Source: Selaginella moellendorffii (lineage: Eukaryota > Streptophyta > Lycopodiopsida > Selaginellales > Selaginellaceae). From it: DNA of 64,000 nt. A program made the position numbers and the translations under genes. Below, piece after piece: positions 1 through 9,852 of the stretch (position 1 is the stretch's first letter; each line of letters begins with the position of its first letter). The stretch spans positions 705,669-769,668 of the forward strand of contig NW_003314300.1 of assembly GCF_000143415.4 (NCBI RefSeq), given 5' to 3'. Under the pieces are notes generated by a model. That model ran no database searches. It was not told the DNA's origin and saw only the letters and a list, made by a program, of their open reading frames with translations.

Positions 1-776
1 TGTTACGGCACCTTTCTGAATAACAGGAGAAGCTGTCATTCCAAATATCTTTGGCTTTGATTTGAGACAAGAAACGTGGTAGTGCGTCTGGTTGTAAAGC
101 AGAATAAGAAACAGGCCACAGACGAAAGATTTCACCTTCATAATCAGCGCGTATGGATGATTCTTGTGGGCGTGATGACACTCGTCCATGACAAGGATTT
201 CCACAAACTCGAGCTTCAGCGCAGAAGTCCCGAGCGCATTTAAAAACACCTGAGGCGTCATCACCAGAACCTGTAGACAAAATCCATAAGAAAACAACGA
301 AAAGATTGTGATCGAAGACGCTCACTTGATGAGAATCCACCTCCGCCTGCCATTGCTTGACGCTCCAAGAATCGACTCCTTTGTCACCGTAGTAGTCACC
401 GACCTTGAGCACCGTAAAGGATTCTATAGCTCGAGCTTGCTATTAAAGAAGAAGAGCAAAAAAGTTACAGTCTAAAGAATTGGAGAACTCGCGAAGAAGA
501 ACAGTACCTGGATCACCAAATTCACCGTTGGTGCTAGAAACACCGCAATTCGCTTCTCCTGGGGCATGGACAGCCTGTCCTCGAAGCTCTGGATGAGCAT
601 GATCGCGATCATCGTCTTCCCCGTTCCAGTGCCGAGATTGACGATGATATTCTCCTTCAATGCCCTCTGGAACACATCTTTCTGGTAGCTGCAACGCGAA
701 TCAGGTAGAATGTAGGCTACTAGATCGTCTCTTACCCGCGCGGGATCATCGTCTTGGCCCGCTTCGCGCAATCCAT
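1..776 (-). CDS. DICER-like endoribonuclease, 5' part (N-terminal helicase), cut by window edge
   Basis: Five exons are visible: 776-736, 688-508, about 439-327, 270-136 and 87 to the window edge. The ATG at 776 gives a short leader reading into YQKDVFQRALKENI. A GTAAGA...TTGCAG intron of only 47 bases follows the leader. The exons carry a Walker A motif (GTGTGKT), a motif Ia-like LAPTVNLV, a stretch KVGDYYGDKGVD, the DEAH-type box DECHH, and motif III-like FGMTASPV. This order and the DECHH/FGMTASPV wording are typical of the helicase domain of plant DICER-like proteins, which cut double-stranded RNA into small RNAs. The PAZ, RNase III and dsRNA-binding domains would lie beyond base 1. Which DCL class it is cannot be decided from about 190 residues. 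The exact edge of exon 3 is uncertain by one base. Confidence 0.85.
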
Positions 777-1065
777 GACGCCAAAAACCCCTGTCTGAAA
801 AGCCCTAGCCTAGTGCCAAACAACTTTGCCTTTAAAATGGGTTTTTAATTTTGTTTCGTGCTCGCCAAGGAAAAAAGAACCAGCCAATGGTGGCGATCAT
901 CGATCGATCATCTTCTCTCTCTCTCTCTCTCTCTCTCACTCCTGGTCTTGGGCACCACTAGAAAATCTACAGGGCATAAGAGCTTTCTTTTGTACAAATT
1001 TGGAGGAGACCCTCTCCCTCTCTCTCCCTCGAGACGATCGTTTGATAGAGGCGGTATCAAATCGA
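777..1065. other. Convergent spacer with (CT)n tract
   Basis: Short spacer between the start of the DICER-like gene and the stop of the TOG-domain gene. It holds a pure CT dinucleotide run at about 913-937. No coding sequence is supported. Confidence 0.6.
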
Positions 1066-2246
1066 TCACCTGGTGCTGACGCGAAGAATCGGCTGCGCCA
1101 CCGCGGGAGTGAGGATGCTGGAACAAAACTCCTCCCAGGATTTCTGGTTTTGATCGTCGGAGTCACTGCCACTGCTGCTGCTGCTCGTCTCGGAGAGATT
1201 GGAGCTCACGTCCGGCTGTTGCTGGAAGGCCGAGTGGAGCTCCACCACCAACTTACGAGCGGATTCGCGAGCCTCGGGGAGCTGGTCGATGAGCTGCGCA
1301 GCGGCGATTTGCATCAAAGCTTCCAATCCGTAGTCCCTGATGCCTTCGGCGCCCTGGAGGAAACAAGGAAAATGTGAGAAACTTTTGATCGAATCCATGA
1401 AGATCTCGAGCAACTTACGAGTTTGGCGACGCTCTTGGAGATACATGTTGCCGACTTTGCACGGACGCGGGGGTTCTTGTGCGTCGTATACGGCTGGAGC
1501 TTGTGGATCAAAGAGACGGGCGATATCCAGGTAGTCATTCCCAAGAGAGCCTTTTCGGCTTCCTCGCAAACGAATTTCTTGTCTTGTGATGCTTTGAGCA
1601 ATAGTTGGAGCAACTGGATCACAGAAAAAAATAAAGGACCAAAAGCTTAGAACCAGTATGAAACTATCTGCCTATGCATGGCGAGAAGGGAAAAAAAAGA
1701 GGGCAAGGAGAAAAAAAGTACCAGAGGATCGAGCATTTCGAGCACTTGATCTTGAAACGCCTGGAACAAATCCGAGCATGCCATAATCGCCGTCTTGCAC
1801 AGCGCGCTGCGAGGATTCTTCACGGCCTTCAAGACTAGGGTCATGACATTCTCCCTGCGGCGGCGGCATCGATCATCAATCCACCAGTCCGAAATATCAG
1901 ATCTAGAACCACTCACAGCACGGGGAGGAGCAAATCCGACTGGAAGATGGAGATCTGGCGCACTTGATTCAGCGCCGCGCACACGGTGAGCCAATCTCCG
2001 GAGCCGAGCCTTGCTGCCAGGGTCTGCCACCAGCAATGCCGTGAGCAAGAATGCACATCCCCATAGATCTGCGCCATAGAACCCTACCTTGAGCTGCGTC
2101 TCGGGATCTTTGAGCGGCTTGAGATCCCTGGAAAGAATGTACTCCACTTCTTGCACTGGCGGCCGATTCTCATCGTTGATCTTGCCTAGAACCGCTGGCG
2201 CTTGCTGCTGCTGCTGATTCTTCTTGACGATTCCTCCAGCCATCAT
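1066..2246 (-). CDS. Single-TOG/ARM-repeat protein, TORTIFOLIA1/crescerin-like
   Basis: Five exons, 2246-2088, 2023-1917, 1854-1722, 1613-1419 and 1353-1066, splice in frame to 293 residues. The start is the first of two adjacent ATGs; a Q-rich leader follows. The body is alpha-helical HEAT/ARM repeat sequence. The first repeat reads LAARLGSGDWLTVCAALN and the next ENVMTLVLKAVKNPRS; a third covers the phrase KNPRVRAKSATC. This layout resembles the TOG domain of plant microtubule-associated ARM proteins, which bind tubulin. The C-terminus is a serine/acidic stretch (SSSSSGSDSDD) before the stop at 1068-1066. The protein is much shorter than SPIRAL2/TORTIFOLIA1 and would hold one TOG array only. 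The ARM/TOG fold is fairly sure; the tubulin role is inferred. Confidence 0.75.
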
Positions 2247-2535
2247 CTGGCGGCAACGATCACTGGACCGACCAAAGCGCCAAACCCAAAAGAAGAAGAA
2301 GAAGAACAAAAAAAATGGGGTTTTCTCTTTTTTTCCTCTCGTCCTTCTCTCTTCACGGCCGCCTTATCTTCAACGGCGAGCTAGGGAATATTACGACGGG
2401 CGCCCGTCAAGATGCCGGCCGACGTGACGTCCCACCGTTGGAGTGATGTCCTCCACGTGGCACTGCTCGTGGTGGGAATCGAACGCGAGACCTTTATAAG
2501 CTCGAGATTGAGTTAAATTTTTTTGACACGTCTAC

Positions 2536-3320
2536 CTAGTCGAGATTAACGTTCTTCACCCCGCACTGCTTGCTCACGAGCTGCTGTTGCCGCGGGCTCA
2601 CAGCGATCTCGCAAGAAATCCCCACCTGGAAGAAGAAGCCAGTGAGAATCTCTCGATCGATCGCGACCAATCGAGCGATCGAACGGTCAATCGAGCGAGA
2701 GAAGAAGAAGAAATCGTAAGACGAAATTAGCCCAAGAACCCTAAAAAACTGACCTCGATCCGGGGCGTCTGGATTCCCAGCACGACGATCCTCGCCGGGA
2801 TCTTCCCGCGCAGATCCAGCTTCACAATCCCGCTGGCCGCGTCCTGGAGCAGATCCTCCGCCGTCGCCTGGAGCACATTGACCCTGTCCACGACGATCGA
2901 CGCCCGGACGAGCCCGCTGCTGCGCGCCGGCTGATAGAACGCTGGAGCCACCGCCAATCCCACGAAATTCCGCCTGTAGTAGATGTAGATCCGCGTCGCC
3001 GAGTACCTGATCCCGACCTTGTTGGGATTGTGCGCCGCCAGCGTGAGCTCCAGATCCATGGACAGCAGCACCGCCATGCCGCTAGTGGTGAGCGGCGCGG
3101 GCTGCTCGACGCGAAACGAGACAATGCGCGCGTCCTGGAGGGAGAAATCTGGCCGCCTGGGGCGCAGGACGAGGAAGAGGACGAGCGCGACGATCGCCGC
3201 TAGGACGACGACGAGGAGGAATCCAATGCAGCAGCATCGCCGGCAAGCCCTGGATCGATCGTAATCGTCGTAGTAGTCGTGATGGAGATGGAGCTTGCGC
3301 CGGCCACTAGCGCTTCTCAT
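2536..3320 (-). CDS. LEA_2/NHL-type single-pass membrane protein
   Basis: Two exons (3320-2754 and 2625-2536) join in phase 0 to 218 residues. The N-terminus is basic and histidine/tyrosine-rich, then a cysteine cluster (CRRCCC) leads into one strong membrane helix (GFLLVVVLAAIVALVLFLVL). The rest is a beta-rich LEA_2 domain, with the family-typical phrases AAHNPNKVGIRYS and LLSMDLELTLAA. The last exon adds VGISCEIAVSPRQQQLV. NDR1/HIN1-like proteins have this plan and sit in the plasma membrane with the LEA_2 domain outside; several act in defence or stress. Nothing here tells which member it is. The second exon is supported by clean GT/AG sites and a length of exactly 30 codons. Confidence 0.85.
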
Positions 3321-3757
3321 TCTCTCTCCCTCTCGCGCGCGCGTTTCCCTCGTCTAAAAAAGAGAGCTCTCCTCTCTTTTGCTAAAGAGATTTCTTGGAA
3401 GGAAAAAACTACCTATGGAATTTATAGACAAGGACGATCCAAAGGTTTTTTTTCAGTGGAAGCTTTCATTTTCCTTTCAATCACTGTTTCCTCTATGCTT
3501 TGCCGCTTCACATTCCTTGGATTCGATCAAAAGATATAAACTTTTTGCCCATGCGTGATTCTTATGCTACACCAATCCAATAAGTCCAAGATCAAACAAC
3601 GTACATATTCTCTAACCTTTGATAATTCCCCGGACGTTTGGAGTTTCGATCTTCTTGAGGCAAAACGTTGAAGTGCTTGTAACTTTGACGAAGAATTCCT
3701 TGTAGCTCTTCCCGAAGACCTGTGGTGGTACCAGATTCGATTTTTTTTTTGTTTGGT
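3321..3757. other. Spacer downstream of TXND9 gene
   Basis: About 440 bases between two minus-strand genes. It would hold the promoter of the LEA_2 gene and the 3' UTR of the thioredoxin-like gene. No coding region is supported; the short ORFs here show no family signal. Confidence 0.5.
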
Positions 3758-4936
3758 CTACTCCGAGTCACTGTCTTCATACGTCGTCGTGCGGATCCTT
3801 GTCTGTCCGTAGTCGTCTTCCACCTTTTTCTCTGGAACTATCAAGATCCCTGTCACGAAACTCGAGGTTAGCAAGCAATCGAAGCTTAGAGACAAGCTTT
3901 GCTTACCTTTCTTGATCAGGAGCTTCTCGAGCGTAGCTGTGGGAAAATCGTCCACGCCTCCCAGTTCTTCAAACCCGACAATTCTCTCGCTTGCAATGCC
4001 GTTCCTGCGAGAGGCAAACGAGTGAGCTTTCCAGACATCCGGGACCGAAAAGTCTGTTACCTGAACAAGATGACGCACGGCAGCGTCTTGATCTTGAGCT
4101 TTGAAACGAAGAATGGACATTTCTGTACGGGGATAAATGAATCAAGGAACTGAACGACAGGAACGAAAAATCTCACCTCCGCATCCACCATAATGAATTT
4201 TGTCTCAAAGTGTTTAAGAGCTAGAGCTTTCAGGTGCTTGTTGATGATCCTGTGTACAGCAGCATTACAGAGTTAAAGCTTCCACCGAGAAAAAAAAATC
4301 TCCTGCAACTTACTTGCAGCGGAAGAACTCGCGATGGTAGAAGTGACACACAACCTTGTTACTGCCAGTAACTTCTCCGAGAAAATCTTCTTCGGCTACC
4401 TGAAGAACACATCTCGAAAACCAAAAATCTCAAAACTAATGGAATGAATCTCTTGCTTTTACCTCTCTGTACTCTCCATGTCCCTGCCTTTGCAAAACTT
4501 GCCTCTTCTCAGCTTCCCTCTACAAAAACCAAAGAAAAAATTTCTCTCAGAAAAACTCGAAAGAAACAAACAAGCAAACCTTGAGTGATGCAATCCTATC
4601 GGCATGAAGCCGCTCCAGCTCTGGATCCTGAAAACAATGAAGTAAACCACGGCAAAGAGCTCCATCAAAAACTCACATCCATGAGCTCGTCCAGATCTAC
4701 TTCCGGCGCCGCCTCCTTCGTCGATTGCTTCTCTGCCGCCAGCATTTCCTGACCATGAGCCCACAATCCTTGAGAACAAGGTTCCACAAAACCTCGCTCC
4801 CTTGGAAATATTTCCAGCCTACATTCTCTCTCTCATCGGCGGCGATGCCTACCTTCTTGTAATCCCGCGCCGCAGCTCCCATGGCGGATCCAAACGCCAG
4901 GTCGGAGAGCGTCGATCCAAACTTGCTGGGATCCAT
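3758..4936 (-). CDS. TXND9: Thioredoxin domain-containing protein 9 homologue (phosducin-like)
   Basis: About eight small exons with short introns encode a complete TXNDC9-type protein. The start at 4936 gives MDPSKFGSTLSDLAFGS; later exons give DPELERLHADRIASLK, EKRQVLQRQGHGEYREV, VCHFYHREFFRCK, KHFETKFIMVDAE, PFFVSKLKIKTLPC and IVGFEELGGVDDFPT. The tail is acidic and ends EDSDSE before TAG at 3760-3758. The domain has a thioredoxin fold but the usual CxxC is replaced by a single cysteine in FRCK, as in the family. Family members work with the CCT chaperonin in tubulin and actin folding; that role is inherited from the family. One exon (around 4120-4060) is read in a frame different from the longest ORF there. 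The gene starts 89 bases from a divergent gene. Confidence 0.9.
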
Positions 4937-5025
4937 AGCTGCGAAGAACAGAACTTCTCCCCAACAAAACAAGAAGATTAGGGCTCACAGACCTAACGGG
5001 TGTGGGATATTCCTTTAGAAGAATT
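4937..5025. promoter_or_regulatory. Compact divergent promoter region
   Basis: Only 89 bases separate the start codons of the TXND9 gene (-) and the RNI/F-box-like gene (+). Both 5' UTRs and core promoters must fit or overlap here. No TATA box is evident. Confidence 0.5.
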
Positions 5026-5523
5026 ATGGAGCAGCGGGCGCCATCGCTACTGGAGCTGAGCACCGAGTGCGCTGTGCGCAATATCCATCGATTGCCATCG
5101 CTCGGATCCATTCCAGATCACATCGTGCTTCACTTATTCCGCGTAAGTCATTCTCGATCTAGGGATTTCCTCCTCCTTAGGATTCCTTCCATGGGATTTT
5201 CTCATTCTGGATTCACTCGTATTTTGATTGATGAGAACCATTGCTGTTATTTGAATCTTTCTATTGTAGCGATTTTGAGCAATCGATTTTCATTGTTCTT
5301 TAGAGAACTCTAGAGTGTGGGAAGCTAACCGAGGGAGTGTTACAATTGTTCCTGGCCACGGGTCACAAACAAATCCAGGACTTTGTGGCACAACACATCC
5401 ATCCAGTTCTAGAGCCCATTCTCCCAACAAGTAAAAAATTATAGCTCCTTTCTTCTGTGTTTCTTATTCCAAGCTTTCCAGGATGCTCAGATCGGTGATA
5501 AGTATTTCATATAACTGATGGAA
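5026..5523 (+). CDS. Short RNI/F-box-like protein, probably truncated
   Basis: The ATG at 5026 opens exon 1 (5026-5142, MEQRAPSLLELSTECAV...). A GTAAGT intron of about 160 bases leads to exon 2 (5304-5430, RTLECGKLTEGVLQLFLATG...). The sequence resembles the N-terminal helical lead-in of plant RNI/F-box-LRR proteins (SLLELSTECAVRNIHRLPSL then PDHIVLHLF). The leucine-rich repeats that should follow are missing. A third small exon from about 5481 would end the frame after a few codons, giving some 86 residues; reading through the donor also stops at once. AT-rich, apparently inserted DNA begins within about 150 bases. The two exons are well supported; the family name and the 3' end are tentative. 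Confidence 0.55.
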
Positions 5524-8500
5524 CTATTTTCTTGGTTGTATAAACAGAGGTTTGTTTATTCATTTTTTCTAAGCTAGAGTGCTGAAGATCTGAATTTCTA
5601 GTTTTGTTGACGTGAACCAAAAAGATTCAAATCAAGAAGGTAATAATTATTTTTTTCAAATTTTTTGCATAGATATTTGTAAATTATATTATATTTTATT
5701 CTATATAAGTCTAAGTATATTTTTACCCCTAAATTAGTAATGCATAAATAGTTTTTTGAGTGTTCAGAATAGATATATTAATTAAGGTTTATAAAAATGA
5801 ATGGATAATATTTAATCCCAAATGGATGGTCCATATATTATAAATTTACATTATCCTCTTTTTTGAAAGATGAAAAGGTGATGATAATAAATCACTAGGC
5901 AATTATAAATTACCACAAAAATTTAAAGTTCCCAAAAACTCACTAATAAAGTTGTTGGTAACCATGATTTAAATAAAGCTTAAAACCTTAGCATAAGTAA
6001 GTTGCATAAAACTCCCAAATGCTTAAACCAACCATGTAACCATAACTTTGAACTGAAGTAAAGGATTTTGAGAGCCACTACAATCTATAAAACATTATTA
6101 TAGTAAACAATACATTCCATCTCTAAATCTGCCTGTTGATAATTTTTCAAGACCACTATTAACTCAAATTTAGATAAAACAACTATAAAAAGTTAGCACC
6201 CTAATCCAACACTACACATGAGAGGTTAAATTCACTCCATTTATCTTTTATATTTTCTTTATTCTTTCCTTAAAGGAAAATAAGTTTTGAAGCACTGGCT
6301 CCATTTGAATTTATTGTACTCGTCCTCACTTTGCCATCTATGTTTGGCCTCACTATGTTGGGGCTAAATGTTTCATTCAAACTCACTATGTTTATCCTCA
6401 TTTTAAAATTTATGTCATTCATCTTCACTCCATTACCATATTCAATCATCCTTACTTTATCTTCGGGGCTAGACTCCCATCCATCCCCTTTACCCCTTTC
6501 AAAGAAAAAAAAGTTCAAAGTGTCAAGGTGAAAAAGGGAAAATGAGAAAAATTGAGGAAAAATTATTGTGGAAAAAGAAAAAACATTAGAAGAAGAACTT
6601 ACAATAGTTAGCAATATAGAAATAAGGAAATAAAAAAAAAGATATGTGCTCAAAGCTTAGAAAATAAAAGACTTTCTATCATAAAATATTTCAACCATCA
6701 CAATATAAGTAATACAACCTCCTCAAACTTTGCATTAACAACAATAAATCAAAAACTCTTAATAGCACTAAAAAATGGGAACACAACCTAAAATTCTAGC
6801 TAAAGTGATTCAACCTTTAGAACATAAGAATACTTAAGGCTAGAATTAATTAAAGACTCTATCAACAAAACAAAAGTAAGATTCTCAATTTCATGTATAT
6901 ACTCAATATCTAGATTAATATCATTTCTTTTTTTAGCATATCGATAATTTATGATTCTTATGATTCTTATTCTCAGTCTAGTGTTGAGTTAAGTGTTTTC
7001 TATCCTAAATATTGTAGATGAGGAAGGAACATTAAGAACATGAGAACATGAGTTAGATTGAGAAATAAGAAAAGGTTAGGAAAGAGCAAAAGGTAAAGAG
7101 AAAGAATTATATAACAAATTAAAAAATTGATACTTACCCCATGAAATCTCCACTTCATCTCTAAAGTTATTTTTATAATAATTAAGTTTATCATCACAAT
7201 CTGGAATCCATTCAAGTTCATACACATTGTCTTTTCATAAACTCAATCCTCAAACATTCTCCAAGAACTAAATTACATCATTCATAACTCAATACTCAAT
7301 GTCATGATCATGTTCCACATTAATAAGAAATTGTAAAACACTGAGAACAAAACAAACTATATAATCATGTCTCACAAAAGTTGGAGACAATAACACACTA
7401 AGGATGGGTGCAACACCAATATAATAACACCCTATAGTACTAAACATTTGATCCAACGAAGTAACATTAAAAGCCTCAAGTAACATACTCCTTGATCAAT
7501 AATGGCGTGGTATGGTAGAAGAATAGAATGCAATGAAAATCAAAAGAAAGAGTAGATCTAAGCATAACAATAATTAAAGTTCTAGATCTTGCACAAAGCT
7601 AATATACATCTAAATTATCCTTTCAATTAATATGGTTTTCTAAATTTATTATTATATGTGTATTAAGCGTGCTCATTCTTATTGACTTAAGCTGGACATC
7701 CTCATCCTTCCAAATAATTCTATTCCAAGCTAATAGTAGAATGAAAAAATAACTTTGAAATGAAAAAAACTGATTAATTACTCACTTGTATAAAAACTTT
7801 CTCATGATTGATAATATATCACTATGATGGTACTTGCCCTAGCACCAATTTACATTGTTGTCTAATATAAGAATAAAACAAAATTTTAAAATTAGTTATT
7901 ATGGTAGATTTATGGCACTTAGTTTAAGAAAATTAAAACTAATTCAGAACTTGTTAGAAAATTATTTCAAGTAAATTTTATTGTGATTACAGTGAGATTA
8001 TTATTTATATGTAGATTCAAAAGTAAAGAATTCAACTGTAATATGATCAATATGTTGATAGCAATCTATAAATGACCAATTATTCCATCCATAATCACCT
8101 TTTGTTTTATATTTTGCAGAACCTGGAAAAACTATTAACTTATAAGGCTCATCTTTTACATACAAATCTACAATTTCTTGTATATAAAAATCTACAATTT
8201 CTAAGATAGAATTTGGATCTTTCTGATCTTCAAACAATTAATGCTCTTCTATAGATAAAAACATTTACATCTCTCCTATAATTATTATAGTATACAGTTA
8301 GAACATAAGTCATAAATTTTTCCCAATCATAAGTTGGAAAGACCATGCTTAAACTCCGATTTAAAAAAAGTAAAAACCAAAAAATAAAGAAATAAATTAT
8401 AATATGATACATCTTTTGATAAAATTAGAACTAATAAGTAGCTTATAATAATAAATCGTTTATATTACAAGTAAAACCACATTAAAATTTTAAAAGTATA

Positions 8501-9852
8501 TATTAATATAGAAAAACAAACAAGAAAAGCAAAGGAAAGTATTAATTTTCAGAGCAAAGATTTTGTGGCAAAAGTTTGTCTTTTAGTATTTTTGAGTTTA
8601 AGGCTGGTATTATTTTTAATGGTTATCTTTAACATGCATACATTATTAAACTATGTACTATCTATCTTCAATTATAAATATTGTAAGATTTGAATTTACT
8701 AATGTTCTAAGTTGTGTTCTTATTAGTTGTATCTTTTGTTTCAATTGTTTAGGAATGTTTTATTATATCTGCCACAAGTATAGAGATAAAATTATTTTAT
8801 TGAATTGTAAAACTTACCTTTTTATTAGTAGGCAAGGTTATAATTTGAACCAAAATTTATTAATAGTTTAATATCTTTTATATATATATATATGATCCTG
8901 TATGATAATTCTAATATTATATATTAATTTCTGTCCACTTTTAACATTATTTTAAATTGATTTTTTTAAATACTAAATTTTAAAATTTTAAAGATATTTA
9001 TTCAGTAAAAATTAGAGGATATAAAGATAAATTTAAAACATTTTAGTTCGTTCAGAGCTACTAGTCTGAAGTGCCATTGCAACCAAGCAATTGAATTGGC
9101 TTAGAGCATAAAGGATATTGTCCATTTTATTCGTATCAAGAGTTCATTTTCTAAAGAAGAAAAGATGGAATGATTTATGTTTGTTTAAAATTTAAAATAC
9201 AAAGTCATATAAACCCATTTTAATAGAGTTTCTAAAAATTAATTTGTCAAACCTGAAGCTAATCAATAACTTAATGATGAAAATTACTTAGGGTATAAGC
9301 TATACTAATTAAATGTGCCCGTATCACTTTTAAATTTAAATCCAGTCAAGTTAATGTTTATAGTATCATTATGAATGGTGATGGCAAAAATATAGCGTTT
9401 TAATTGAAAATTTACATATAGTTGTCATTTCTTTGTTTTTGTTTCTGTATATTTCATAAAGTTATTAGCTTATGAGATGTATAGATCTATTTTGTTTAGA
9501 CAGAAATTGTAAATTTAAACTTAATTTTACAAGAAAAGAAACCAAATAAAATAGACATCGTTCGAAAATACTTTAACTAATAATACTTTAGAATATCTTT
9601 ATACTATAGAATATAATTTTTGAATACAATTAGGATTGTCACAGGTTATCAATGTCCAACGGGGTACAAGATTAATTTTGAAGTGAAGTGAAGCACTAAC
9701 TTTGGGAAATGGCTATACACAACTTTCGATTATGTACGGAGCGGAGTGGAACCAGTTTTTCCCATGTGTATAATACAAAAAAAAACCACCACCTTCTCAA
9801 GAATCCTAGAGTCTTTCAAGGAAAAAAAGAGAGAGAGAGAAATGGAAAATGG
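5524..9852. other. AT-rich block between truncated gene and INO80
   Basis: About 4.1 kb of very AT-rich sequence with sharp composition change near 5640 and 9680. It holds no recognisable plant gene apart from a possible small secreted ORF pair at 8001-8412. There is a short TA run near 8880-8893. No long terminal repeats or transposase could be seen. Base composition matches the AT-rich blocks at 46.7-64 kb, but I saw no clear alignment with them. Confidence 0.6.
8001..8412 (-). pseudogene. Possible small secreted AT-rich protein, frameshifted
   Basis: Two overlapping minus-strand ORFs look like one gene with a frameshift near 8235. The upstream part starts MYHIIIYFFIFWFLLFL, a good signal peptide ending near RSLS, and continues VFPTYDWEKFMTYVL. 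The downstream part reads FEDQKDPNSILEIVDFY and later YKLIVFPGSAKYKTKGDYG. Codon use is extremely AT-rich, like the lectin ORF at the right end of the window, whose leader (MAYYKIIIFILLIFFIG) has the same style. No family was recognised. It could equally be a chance ORF pair in AT-rich DNA. Confidence 0.3.

Noticed and set aside
913-937. CT repeat as a possible functional array
   Set aside because: Plain microsatellite without spacers or unit structure beyond CT.
6270-6653. 127-codon ORF in the AT-rich block
   Set aside because: Low-complexity Phe/Ser/Leu text, no family signal, compatible with chance in AT-rich DNA.
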